Source: Cercis canadensis (Eukaryota; Streptophyta; Magnoliopsida; Fabales; Fabaceae). From it: a stretch of 64,000 bases of DNA. Below the pieces are notes generated by a model. It did not search any database, had not been told where the DNA came from, and saw only the letters and a program-made list of their open reading frames with translations. The position numbers and the translations under genes were made by a program. The DNA lies in NCBI GenBank assembly GCA_003255065.1, contig QAOA01007326.1, positions 62,001 through 126,000 on the forward strand, in the 5' to 3' direction. Position 1 is the stretch's first letter. Every line of letters starts with the position of its first letter. Below, piece after piece: positions 1-10,961 of the stretch.

Positions 1-5
1 TTCTC

Positions 6-2280
6 ATGGCTGCATATATCATAAATAGATTGCCTACTAGTATACTAAATTCGAAAACCCCATATGAACTTTTACATCATAAACAACCTGACTATAGCCT
101 TTTTAGGTGTTTTGGTTCCTTATGCTATGCCACTAACACTCACCCTCACAAAGATAAATTTGAAGCACGTGCATGTAAATGTGTTTTTATAGGGTATGTC
201 ACTGGACAAAAGGCATATAGGCTTTATGACTTGCACACACATCAGATATATACTTGTAGAGATGTTATCTTTCATGAAAACATCTTTCCCTTTAAAAAAA
301 TCCCTACCGAAGGCAGTACCATATCTCTCCCTATTCCTTTTCTTGATTCTCCTATCCTTCTTGAGGCACAACCTTCTACATGCACTGATTAACCTATTGT
401 GTCTCCTGTTCATGACCCAAATCCATTGGATCTCACTTCTGATTCTATTACCCATATATCTTTTCCATCTCCTTCACCTGAACAACATCATCTTCCCTTG
501 TCTCCTGTTGTTTCTATACCACCTTTAAGACATAGCACTAGACAAAAATCTAAACCAACTTGGCTTTCTGATTTTGTCTTAAATGTATTCCTTCCTTTGG
601 ATTTACCTGTTGTTCTACCTACTTCACCTACACTTGCTACATCCAGATCTTCACCCTATACACCAGCCACTTTCTCTTATCACCATTCACCCATTTTCAC
701 ACATAACTACATGAGTTTTCTGGAAAATGTGTCCTCTGTTCTAGAACCTTGCTCTGACTATCATGTAAGCAAAAATGATAAGTGGGTTGAGGCCATGAAC
801 AAAGAGTTGCAAGCACTCGAGTCTAACCATACTTGGGACTTAGTTCCTTTACCTAAGGGCAAGAAGGCCATTGGTTCTAAATGGGTTTATAAAGTGAAGT
901 ACTTGACTGATGGCACCATTGACCGCTACAAGGCCAGATTGGTTGCCAAAGGTTATCACCAGATTGAGGGGATTCATTATAAAGACAGCTTCTCTTCGGT
1001 GGCCAAGCTTGTCACAGTGCGAATGCTATTGGCCATTGCTACTGCTAAAGATTGGTCTCTCCATCAGTTAGACATCAACAATGCCTTTCTCCATGGCTAT
1101 CTCAATGAAGAAGTCTACATGCTTCCACCTCAGGGGTATACCAAAGCTCAGCCATAGGAAGTCTGCCTCTTAAAACGTTCTCTCTATGGGTTAAAGCAGG
1201 CCTCTCGCCAATGGAATGCTGAATTTTGTGCTAAACTTCAGGATTTTGGTTTTCTGCAGAATGCTCACAACCACTGTTTGTTTACCATGCACACATCTCA
1301 TTCTTTCTTGGTTCTATTGGTATATGTTGATGATGTTCTAATCACAGGGACTCATGAGGCAGACATCCAAAGAGGAAAAGACCTTCTTCATTCTACCTTT
1401 ACTATCAAAGACATGGGATATGCAAAATATTTTTTGGGCATTGAAATTGCTCGTGGCTGACAAGGTACCTATGTTACACAGAGGAAGTATATCCTGGACA
1501 TTTTACAGGATGCTGGCCTCCTTGGTTCCAAGCCTGTGGCTACTCCATTACCTAAAGGACAACATTTTTCTTCTACTGGTGCCTTTTTACCTACACCAGA
1601 GAGGTATAGAAGAATTGTTGGCAGGCTCTTGTACTTAAATCTAACTCGCCCTAACATTACCTATGCGGTCCAACAACTCAGTCAATATATTCAATCCCCT
1701 ACACAAGCACATTGTAATGGTGCTATTCATGTACTCAAATACCTCAAAGGCACTCCTTCCAGGGGATTGTTCTTCTTTGTAGCCTTTGATTTTTCTCTTA
1801 ATGCATATTATGATGCAGATTGGGCTGCTTGTAAGGACACTCGCAGGTCCATTGTTATTGTGTCTCACTTGGATCCTCCCTCATTTCTTGGAAGACTAAG
1901 AAGCAATCCACTGTTAGTAGGTCTTCTGTAGAGGCAGAATACCGAAGTCTTGCCACTACTGTATGTGAGCTACAATGGATTAGCTATATCTTGAAGGATT
2001 TTCACATCGGCATTCCTCTACCTATTCCTCTTTGGTGTGACAATCTCGCTACCCTCCATATTACAGCTAATCCGGTTTTCCATGAAAGGACCAAGCACCT
2101 TGAAATTGACTGCCACCTAGTTCGTGACAAATTTAAGGAAGGTTTTGTTTTTCCTCAGCACATTTCTACCAATTCACACTAGTTGATATCTTTACGAAGA
2201 ATCTTGCAAGGCCTCAGTTTCACTCTATCCTTTCCAAGTTGGGCTTGGTTGATTTCCATCTTCCTTGTGCTCCAACTTGA
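6..2280 (+). pseudogene. copia pol remnant: integrase C-terminus, reverse transcriptase, RNase H
   Basis: Most of it reads in one frame, interrupted by stops at about 390, 1155 and 1458. Positions 6-390 encode the post-integrase segment typical of copia (motifs INRLPT, CFGSLCY, FIGY). Reverse transcriptase follows from about 790: [45 protein letters not shown] and the catalytic YVDD near 1325. RNase H follows with YDADWA and EAEYRSLA, then [10 protein letters not shown]. The frame shifts near 1850-1880 and again near 2175. The end motif LVDIFTKNL lies in the shifted frame just before the polypurine tract. In a living element the polyprotein would copy and integrate the element RNA; this copy cannot. 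Confidence 0.93.
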
Positions 2281-2288
2281 GGGGGGGA
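2279..2288 (+). promoter_or_regulatory. Polypurine tract of the copia element
   Basis: A purine run (GAGGGGGGGA) lies directly after the last pol codons and directly before the TG of the LTR. This is the expected priming site for plus-strand DNA synthesis. Confidence 0.8.
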
Positions 2289-2593
2289 TGTAGAGATTAT
2301 TTATTTACTTTCTGTCCAAGTTTCATAAACCAGATTGGTTAGTTAAATTACTATGTACAGTTGGTTCTTTAACTAAGCTTAGTTAGTCTGTTAATAGTTA
2401 GTTAGTTTAGCTGATCTGCCTAGCTTACGTGGCACTCTTTGTAAGGTTCAGTTACTATATATATAGGAGATGATGTACACTGAATCTTTAGTTGGTTGAA
2501 TATACGGAAAGGTTCCACAATCTTCTCTGGTCTTCCATTTTCATTTTCTGCTGGTTTGGTCTTGTTGAAGATTTTTCAAAGATCCATCGACCA
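2289..2593 (+). repeat. 3' LTR of the first copia element
   Basis: It begins with TG right after the polypurine tract and contains a TATA-like stretch (ctatatatatag near 2455). The right end is placed at ...CGACCA because an A-rich, unrelated sequence follows. The 5' partner is not in the window, so the right boundary is approximate and no target-site duplication can be checked. Confidence 0.7.
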
Positions 2594-2835
2594 TAAGAAA
2601 AAAAAAAATTACAATGAAAATAAATGCTTTTCTGGTAAGGAGTTTAAAACAAGATAAAAGGATCTTGATTTTGTATCAAGGGGAAAGGTAATTAATTACC
2701 ATTGTCATGCCGAATTGCCAATTTTAAACTAGCTTTAAATACTTTTACTCTTGTTATGAAGAAAAATAAAATAATAAATCTCTATAGGAAAACTGACTTT
2801 TAAAGATTATTGAAATGTTCTTAGAAAAATTTGGT

Positions 2836-2903
<68 letters not shown>

Positions 2904-5312
2904 GATTTTTTGAAGTAGTTTAATGTTAATAAAAATTGGTTCAAGTGTTTTCATGACAAAGTATTATAATTAACATGTAACATTGAAGTAAATTTTATAA
3001 CAACTATTTGGATTGAGCATTCTCATGATACTGAATTATGCAAACTAGTTTGAAATACAATGTAGCCAAACTTATCCAATCGTTGATATTGCCTGCAAAC
3101 TTATGCAGACATATGTTTCACTTATCTTTAACATATTACAACTTTAAATTTGGCACTTACAAATATTTTTCCCTAATTTTTGTGGTTGGAGGTAAAAGTA
3201 AGATATACTCTTTGGCAAAAGAAAATGTCATAGTTTTACCCTGATAAAAAAGGGGAAGAAATCCAACAAGGTTTAGTTATCAACAACAAAATTCAGAAGG
3301 TTAAATCAAATGCTGAAAATGTTGTACTTGATATAGCATTATGAGTTTCTAATAGTTGAAGAAATAATGGTCCCACTTTATCGCAAAATAAACTACATAT
3401 ACAATCCAAAAGGTTACATTCAAGTTCATTTTAATGTCTTATAAGTGTGTTTCTAAATCATAAAATTATTGTCTCTAAGATCCATATATACAACATCCTA
3501 TGTGTCCAAAACAATAGATTTAATTGTCTTGCTTAGAATAGTTCAGGAAGGTTGCAACATAGACTTAGCTGCCAAAGGTTAAAAAGGAAAAAACAAAAAA
3601 AAAAAAAAGAGGAAAAAAAGATCACAAGCTAAAGTAGAAAATAAATATTCCCACTTTAAGGACAGAAGTAAATATCCCACTTCAGCCAAGAAAACATATT
3701 TGTAGTAGTTTTCATTGAATTCAGCACTAATCAAAACTAACTTCTAAATAGTATCCAGCCACGGACAAATAGCAAATATAAAGCCATACGTAGATTTTCC
3801 TTGTTTTTCCAGAATTTCTCCTCTATCTTTCTCATATTTTTCTCAATGTGTATAGAGAAAATTTTGCATTTTTTGTGTGTATGTGTGAATAGTGTGTTTT
3901 CCATTCTGCTTCGAACCTATGTATAGGCAAATAATGATGACCAATTGTTATAGCTAAACATTATTGAATAATTTTGATTCGCTTTGTTGGTTTTCTGGTA
4001 GTATTGAGGTGAGGCTGTTGCTGCCATGTGTAGTGGGACGTGCTCTTGCAGTGGGGCGGTGCTGCTGTTGCTGTGCTAGGGATGGGAGGAATTTGTTTTA
4101 CTTTCACTTTTCTTTTGTCCGTTACTTTTTGGTAAATTGTAAAAGAAGAGAAAAAAAAATTAGAAGCTGGCTGTTGGATTAGAAATATGACAAGGCCTCC
4201 CTAATGCAATTGGGCCAACACAAGTGGACATAGCCTAGGAAATAATGAAAAAGCTCAACCAAATTAAATTAGAAAAAAAATTAAACAGAAAAAAAAAAGA
4301 GGAAAGAATAAATTAATTAAAACAAAAGTGATTGAAATAAAAATTAGAGTCTAATCAAATCAAAGTTGACCTAGACAAAATTGGGTATCAACATCACACC
4401 CTAAATAAACATAATTTTTCTCTAATTTTATCTTATTTTGCATTAAGTGGTTTTGCTGCTCCGCATCGTTGAGAGCCTCCTCCAAAAGGGATGTTGCGCG
4501 ACATAATTGAAATTGATTCTAAGGTCAAACCAACACCTTAAATTTCTATTTGCAGGGAAATCTTAAGATATAAACTACCCCAAAAGGAACATTGATATTT
4601 GACCTTTGTAGAGATATTTTAAGACCCCATATTGATTGATTAATCCCAAGATTAGAGAAATTCAACTAGAGACTGTGCCTTATAAGTATGTAAAAAGTTC
4701 ACATTGATAGATAATTTGTAAGAATCATTCTTCCATAATTCATTGCTTGCTAGTTGATATCTTAGTAAGTCATTGGATGAAGTGTCATTTTTTTTACTCG
4801 TACACTTTTTTTATGATACAAAATATTGACTAATTAAATAAAAATTTCAAAATTTTCATGTGGTGAATTTGAAGAAATTGAAGACAAATAGAGTAATATA
4901 ATATGTTATTATCACCTTCCTTGAATAAGGAATATAACAAAACCAAGTCAAACTAATTGAAGATTACAATTAATATAAATGTTGATAGAAAGAATACAAT
5001 TAAACCCTTCAATCATGGTATCAAATATGGTAGTAATTCAAACACAACCAATCAAAAGTTTCAAACTTGATAAAATATATTGAGATTTTAATGTTGATTA
5101 ATATCATTGATAATATGTAATCCACATTTTGAAAAAATTCAAAATCTAAAGGTTTTTCTATTTTTTATTTTGATTGGAAAAATCTAAAGCTTAAGTGACA
5201 AATTAATCAAGCACAGAAGATTCAGAATCACTGGCTTTGGAAGGCTCTTCTTTCATCATCTGACGATCTCCACTTAAGGTTAAAGCTGGCTTGCTCAAGC
5301 CAGGGCTAGAAT
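2594..5312. other. AT-rich spacer, no gene recognised
   Basis: About 2.7 kb of AT-rich DNA with short homopolymer and A-rich tracts (for example near 3594-3610 and 4290). Short ORFs here (such as 3038-3244 and 3964-4182) have no recognisable domain, codon pattern or splice context. Apart from the TA tract listed separately, no structure is seen. Confidence 0.6.
2843..2900. repeat. (TA)n microsatellite
   Basis: An uninterrupted TA dinucleotide run of about 29 repeats, directly readable. Confidence 0.98.
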
Positions 5313-5522
5313 TTGTAGAATGATGAATGGATTTTATATCCATGAGTTGGGTATTTTCTACTTAGTATTTAGTTTATTTTTGAGTAATTTAATGATTTTA
5401 TTTGATTGATTTTGTGTTTATGGTGTAGGAAATGATAATTTAGCAAAGGGTGCAAGTTTGGTGAAAGCTTGGTGCAATTTGATGCTAAAAATAAAATTTT
5501 CGGACCAAACCCAGGGAGTGGT

Positions 5523-5720
5523 GCGCCTAGGTGCCCAAGGAGAGGGCCCAGGCACCCAAAATGACAAACTTTAGTACATGGACCAGGGACTAGGGCGCCT
5601 AGGTGCCCTATGAGAGAGCCTAGGCACTGCCTTGCATGAAGAAACACCCTTTGGACCAATGAGCAAGGTGCCTAGGTGCCCATGCCCAGAGCTTAGGCGC
5701 CCCGGATGGACTCTTGCACG
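5523..5720. repeat. Tandem repeat of about 72 bp in the Athila LTR, three units
   Basis: The GC-rich core GCGCCTAGGTGCCC (third copy GTGCCTAGGTGCCC) recurs at 5523, 5595 and 5668, spacing 72 and 73 bp. Each is followed about 15 bases later by an inverted relative such as CCCAGGCAC or CCTAGGCAC. It lies upstream of the TATA-like box, where LTR enhancers usually are. Confidence 0.75.
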
Positions 5721-6269
5721 AGTTTTGTTGTGTTTCTCCTATTCCTTGTAGACTCTAACCACAAAGACTTATCCTATTGCAATTAGGTTTTCCAAGAACT
5801 ATAAATAAGTGATTTTAGGATTAGATTAGGGTTTCCAATTAGTGAGACACTTTTTGAAGACAAGGATTGAAGAGAAGAGATAAGAGGCAAGAAGGCAGAG
5901 ACGACGAAGAATCTGACTTCCCTATCAGTTTTCTTCTTCTACTTTCTTTCTCTTATGGTTAGATTTATTTTCATGATGCTTTCTGCTACAATCATGAACT
6001 AATTTCCTTCTAGGGCTACGATGTAGCCTAATTATGAACGGTTATAGTTTCTTGAGAAATTAATATATGATTTTATTTTTTTTATTTGAGTGTTTATCTT
6101 TTTTCTTCATGATTCTAATTGTCTGATCACCAATTAGTTGATAAGTTAATCACAATGAGACCGGAAAGAGATTTGTGTGTTTAGTTCTTTGGGATAAATA
6201 TCATAGGTTGCATGCAGGATATGGATATACTTCCATGGCTTGTGTAGTCACTACAAGAAAATTCGTATT

Positions 6270-6610
6270 TACTCACGAAAATTTCTCACTAACAAGTTTG
6301 TGAGAAAAAACTTATATTTCTCACAGAATGTTACTATTGACATTTCCTCACAGACTTTCTCACAGAACTAAAAGCCATGAGAAACGTCCGTGAGAAATGA
6401 AATCCCAACCATCTCTATAAATGCTTTAGTTTTCTCATGGACATTTCCTGTGAGAAAATTCAAGGTTTCTCAAGGAATTTCTCACGGCCTTTGAGTTCTG
6501 TGAGAAATTCCATGAGAAAAATGAAGTGCACCATTTCACTTGAAATTTGAATTCTAGGGTTTTTTCTCACGGACAAATTCCGTGAGAAAGTCCGTGAGAA
6601 AACTTGCATT
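6270..6610. repeat. CACTA left subterminal repeat region
   Basis: At least ten copies, in both orientations, of a motif close to TTTCTCACGG/CCGTGAGAAA. They match the cluster near the other end (10020-10280). Confidence 0.85.
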
Positions 6611-7248
6611 TTTCCTCCTCCCTTGGCTGCAACATCCATTTTCAAAAAACCTCCATTTCTTCTCTCCTCTGTGCTCTCTCTCTACCTAGGCGTTTTCTGG
6701 CCATTTTTCCTCCCTGAAGTTGGGTTTTACGGCACAGGATTTCATCTTCCAGCATAGTGGTTTAGTTTTCTGATTACTAGCTCTTTGAGGTAGGTTCCAC
6801 TATCCGAGCTTCTCTATAATTTTTTTTTTTTTTATGGATTTTCTATGAGAAATTAGTAGGATGAATGGTGATATGATCAAAGATTTGAAACTTAAGATTG
6901 TCAAATATAGTTAAGAGATGTTTAATAATGAAGATAAAGTTACAATTATGAAATTGTAATGATTATATGGAATTGTTTTATGAAATTAACTAAAACTCTA
7001 TTTTTATAATATGTTATGATTAGGTTTGGGGTTTTGTTATATTATTGATGTAGGGTAATTCTAGAAATTTTTTGAATTTTTTGATTGGTATAGAATTTGT
7101 TTTGTAATTTTTCCTATTGTTGTGTAATTTTTACTTATATAGGTTGTTAATTTTAAGTTATGGAATGAATGGTTTTGTTGTGATTTAGTTCATGTGAAAT
7201 TTTTAATTCTTGGATTGTTCAAGTTTTAAGAGACTCTGCCAAATTTTT

Positions 7249-7495
7249 GATTTAGGGTTTAGGGATTTAATGTTTAAGGTTAGGATTTAAGGTTTAGGTT
7301 ATGGTAATTTAGGGTTTAGGAAAAGGATTCAGGATTAAGGTTTTGGGTTTATAGTTTAAGGGATCAAAGGCCAAGGTTTACGCTTAGGGTTTAAAGGGTC
7401 AAGGGTTAGCGTTAGGGTTTAGGTTTAAGGTTTAAGTTTAAGGTTTAAGGGGTGTAGGGTTAAGGTTTGAGGTTTAGGTTATGAGAATTTAGGGC
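7249..7495 (+). repeat. Degenerate telomere-like tract (TTTAGGG-related)
   Basis: About 245 bp of diverged units related to the plant telomere repeat (TTTAGGG, TTTAAGG, GGTTTAGG), inside the CACTA element just upstream of its first exon remnant. The units are irregular, so this is not a functional telomere. Confidence 0.75.
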
Positions 7496-7549
7496 AATTG
7501 ATTTTATTGTATACATAATTGCCTTTTTAATATTGTTTTTCTATGACAG

Positions 7550-9831
7550 ATGTCAAATAATTGTCGATGGTCATCTCTAGCATCCGAGTCCTCCAGGAGT
7601 GATAAGGGCAAGGCTATGGCTTGGCCTTCTCGGACTGACCCGGCATTGTCCTTGTTTATGCCGATCTCGGGGTTGGCGTGCACGTTGTCTCCTAGTGCAA
7701 CACATGAAAAGAACCTATCAAGAGCCCCCACCCTAGGATCCACAGTGTCAGCCGCTACAGGGTCGTAGCGTACCACTCTGAGTATTTCAGAATCCCCATC
7801 GCCCAACTCCCGAGCGGCTGATGGTCGGATGTGGATTTGGCCATACAGGAAAAATGAGTAAGTATTTTCTAATACTTAGTTTTGATATTTCTTTATGGTT
7901 TTAAGTTTATTATTTCTGATTGATAAGAATTTATTTTTTTTGTGTTCCTTTCTCTCGTCTAAGGAGTCTGTTAACATTCTTTCAACTATTTATAAGTCAA
8001 AATATGAGGGCGACTAGACAAATCTCACCTCTGTTCTTGATGAGGTGAATGAACTATGGTGGACAAAGTTCAAGATAATAATTTCAACTTAATTAATTTT
8101 ATTTTAATTTTGCTAACCTTGATCTTTGATGAAGGCCGGTTTACCGAATTGTATAGTTTAGATAGTCTTATTTCCTATCGAAGTGGGCTGATGGTTCCAG
8201 AGACCTATTGACACTTAAATGGGCCTAACTTCTTCATTACAAGTCCAATTGAGCCCAAACCAAAGCCTAATGAAAGCTAAGGCCCATGGGAATAAGTGTG
8301 ACCTAAGGCCAATTTGGGTGTGCATGTATTTTTGGAGGTTTATATGCTCAGAAGGAGGCAGCCGAAATTGTATTAGGATATTTTGTAGACAGTTTTTCTT
8401 TTTTTCTTAGTCTCTAAGTTTTCTCTCTAGATATTTTGTAAACTTTCTTTCTCTTGTTTATGAAGGGCTGAATACTCAAATCAATTCAAGTTTTGGCTGT
8501 TCTAATTATTAATTCTGAGATTATGCTTTGATTGTTATTCATTTAGTGGTTAATCTACTTCTTTCTTTCCTCTGAAATATTCTGTTTGAATTGCTTAAAT
8601 TCGGATTTGGATTTTCATGTGTTGATTGCTTAATTACATGTGATAAAAGAGGAAATTAAAGGTTAATCAATGTTTCTAAGCTTTTGGACGGATTGTTTAC
8701 CCTTGGCTGGATTCTGGATTTGAATGAGTGCTTAATTCATTTAGTCTTAATTGATCCGAATTCTGATTGCTTAACCAATGGATATCCATAGAGCACTGAG
8801 AGGCTTCTTGATGTGTTCTAAGGCCAAGAACTAGGTTAATAATTGAATGGATTCTTTGAAATCAAGGATGGATTAAAATCAGAATCAATTAGACTTGGAT
8901 TGGTTGTTTTCCTTAAGGTTTACCACTTTTAAATCAATTTCTGTTGATCACTTATACAAACAAAACCCCATGTTTATATGTTCCTAAATCTGATTCACAA
9001 ATTAGAGTAATCCTTTGGTTCGAATTGGTGTTGCCTTATGCTACAAGTAGCTTTGGTAAACCGACTTTAAAAATCACTAATTTGAGGAGCCTCGGCAGCT
9101 CATCAATCTTTTGTTTTCTAAAACAAAGGAAATGTACTTGGGACCCGCAGTTTGAGAGCCAGATTCATAAGATCTGGCTCGCAAAGTGCAACGATAACAT
9201 TCGCACCTCATTCTGAGACATCAAGAAGGGGAATTCGAAGGGCGAATGGTTGTCTCCTTCTGTGATAGGGCCCTGAGAATTAAATGGGCATCTGAAGAGT
9301 CTACTTATGTAAGTATTTTGGAAATTGTTTAAAAGGTTTAAAAATCATAATTATAAGTTTATTATTTCTTATTAACTTTATTCTTTTATCTATGCAGATT
9401 GAATATGAGAGGCGCTAGTCTAATAGCTAGGCCCAGTCCTCACCGTCTTCTGTCAATGACATATGGATCAATGTTATTGGCGGAAAGAACAAGAAGGGTT
9501 GATTTTATGGCATAGGTTCTGAGGCCAGCCTATTGGACTCGGCCCATGGACAGGGATCCCAGGCCTCCAATCCGGCACATCCTCAGATGTCAGAGGTTTT
9601 GTCCTAGTAGGCAGCCATGTCGTAGGAGATGCAGGAGCTCTACCAACTACAGCCATTGGTCCAAGCTCTCAGGGGATCTGGCACGTTGACAGAGCAACTA
9701 CCTACAATGTTATTGCAACTACTGCAACAGGGTCATAGTGGGACATCTAATGTAGCCCCACACCCCCTAGCTGATGATGATGATGACTCAACTAAGGACT
9801 TAGGAGACGACGACAACGACATCGAAGATTA
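7550..9831 (+). pseudogene. CACTA-encoded Transposase_24-like protein, exon remnants
   Basis: Exon-like pieces are seen at about 7550-7858 (start ATG after a T-rich tract and CAG, ending GRMWIWP..KNE before GTAAGT), 7975-8080 (VLDEVNELWWTKFK), 9119-9310 (WDPQFESQIHKIWLAK, then LSPSVIGPL) and 9399-9831 (after TATGCAG; GGKNKKG*FYGIGSEAS, a Q/L-rich coiled-coil-like stretch and an Asp-rich end DDDNDIED). The GGKNKGRxYGLGSEA-type motif and Asp-rich tail are typical of the plant Ptta/En/Spm proteins. Several stops break the frames, and a solo LTR separates the second and third pieces. Its role in a living element would be with transposition; this copy is inactive. Confidence 0.72.
8127..9105 (+). 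mobile_element. Solo LTR (979 bp) inserted in the CACTA gene
   Basis: It starts TGATGAAGGC and ends CAGCTCATCA (inverted TGATGA..TCATCA), and is flanked on both sides by ATCTT (8122-8126 and 9106-9110), a perfect 5 bp target duplication. No coding sequence lies inside. A related copy in the opposite orientation is at 19109-20105. The body carries a CT-rich, promoter-like segment near 8390-8460. Size, ends and duplication together indicate an LTR left by recombination between two LTRs; a gypsy origin is likely but unproven. Confidence 0.85.
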
Positions 9832-10019
9832 GGGTTTAGTGTTTATATTGTAGTGTACTTTTTTTTCTTTCATTATATAACATTTACAAATTGTAATTAC
9901 ATTTCATTAATAAAATTTAGTGGTTTTTATATGTAATGCATTTAATTGAAACTAAAAATTAATTGTTTTAAAAAATTACACATTTTATAAGCTTAAAAAA
10001 AAAGAAAAAACAAGGAAAC

Positions 10020-10280
10020 TCTTAGAGAATTTCTCATGGGTTGAACACTGTAATAGTTTCTCACGAACATAAATCCATGAGAAACTCACAGATTCACTCG
10101 CAAATAGTTCTCACGCGCTGTATAGTTTCTATGTGAGAAATTTCTCACGATCAATTTCTGTCCGTCAGAAATCCTTTTTGTCACGACTATTTTTCTCTCA
10201 CCTTCATGTCCATGAAAAAGTCCACAACAAATATGTTTGTCATGGAATTTTGGGCATCTGTCCGTGAGAAAATCCCTATT
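10020..10280. repeat. CACTA right subterminal repeat region
   Basis: Repeated TTCTCACG/CGTGAGAA motifs in both orientations, mirroring the left end. They are more diverged than the left set. Confidence 0.8.
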
Positions 10281-10737
10281 TTCTTGTAGTGAAGCAATTA
10301 AAGAGATCTATAAAATTGAATAAATTTTCTGGTTATTCGTAATTCACATAGGGATATAGTGGGTTCATAACTTGAAAATATTTTCACTAGACTTGGTAAA
10401 GGCTAATGAATAATTTAGGGAGTCTTGGCTAGCAATTAGGAAGATAAATCTAGATTAAGGAATTAAGGAATGAAAACCAGGATTAATTATGGAAAAATCA
10501 AAATTCCTAGACTTTCTCTCTATATTAATTATTGATTTTTATCTATTTTTGCTTACTTTTAGCTTATTTAGTTTATTCTTGCAACTTCTCCTTAATCATT
10601 TGATCAGATAAAATTAGGATTAACCCAATTTCGGTAATTAATAGCTTTAATCCTCATGGGAACGATAACTCACTTTTATTATATTACTTGTAAGACGATA
10701 GTGTACACTTGCACTCCATTTTCTCACAACAAGTTTT

Positions 10738-10755
10738 TGGCACCGTTGCCAGGGA
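10738..10755 (+). promoter_or_regulatory. Primer-binding site, tRNA-Asp type
   Basis: TGGCACCGTTGCCAGGGA matches the complement of the 3' end of plant tRNA-Asp (TGGCGCCGTTGCCGGGGA) with two changes, both CG to CA. It lies 6 bases after the LTR end, as in Athila/Tat elements. Confidence 0.85.
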
Positions 10756-10961
10756 GTAATTATTTATTAATATCGATACTCAGTAATTCCTATTTTAATA
10801 TGATAGTTTATTTTCATTGTTAGTTATTTTAATATTTCTTTTAGCCTGCACTTTCAAGAGATTTTCTTTTGGTGTATGAGACAACTTGGAAATAACTCTT
10901 TACTCCCATTTAATTCTGAGATAGAAAGACCTGTCGAAAGAATAAAAAAGAAAAGAGAGAT

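Larger units (their letters stand above)
1..2593 (+). mobile_element. Ty1/copia retrotransposon, 3' part, cut by the window edge
   Basis: This is the 3' portion of a copia LTR retrotransposon. The order is end of integrase, reverse transcriptase, RNase H, a G-rich polypurine tract and a 3' LTR of about 305 bp beginning TGTAGAGATT. The 5' LTR, gag, protease and integrase core lie outside the window. The coding part carries several in-frame stops and frameshifts, so the copy is dead. Integrase before reverse transcriptase is the copia gene order; the lineage within copia was not determined. Confidence 0.93.
6249..10291 (+). mobile_element. CACTA (En/Spm) DNA transposon, complete ends, interior decayed
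   Basis: The left end CACTACAAGAAAAT and the right end ATTTTCTTGTAGTG form a 14 bp perfect terminal inverted repeat of the CACTA type. Both subterminal regions (6270-6600 and 10020-10280) are packed with the motif TTTCTCACGG and its reverse complement CCGTGAGAAA, the usual transposase-binding layout of this superfamily. CACTA elements make 3 bp target duplications; the flanks here are AGT and AAG, so the duplication is not exact. The interior holds exon remnants of a Transposase_24-like protein, a degenerate telomere-like tract and an inserted solo LTR. It was inserted into an Athila LTR. Confidence 0.93.
5313..10731 (+). repeat. 5' LTR of an Athila-type gypsy element, split by a CACTA insertion
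   Basis: The right end is well placed: ...CTCACAACA, then a short spacer, then a primer-binding site of the tRNA-Asp type used by Athila/Tat elements, then an Athila-like gag. The LTR body has a TATA-like box (ctataaataag near 5800) and a leader typical of these LTRs. A CACTA transposon occupies 6249-10291, so the original LTR is about 5313-6248 plus 10292-10731, roughly 1.4 kb. The left end is uncertain; TG candidates lie between 5313 and 5330. No matching 3' LTR is found in the window. Confidence 0.7.

Noticed and set aside
3964..4182. ORF with a Cys-rich stretch
   Set aside because: No domain, no start context and no splice or conservation evidence in an AT-rich spacer.
7249..7495. Possible chromosome end or true interstitial telomere
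   Set aside because: Units are too diverged and irregular, and the tract lies inside a CACTA element.
7504..7806. Minus-strand ORF of 100 codons in the CACTA element
   Set aside because: It is the complement of the plus-strand exon remnant, which has a splice donor and fits the transposase-like protein.
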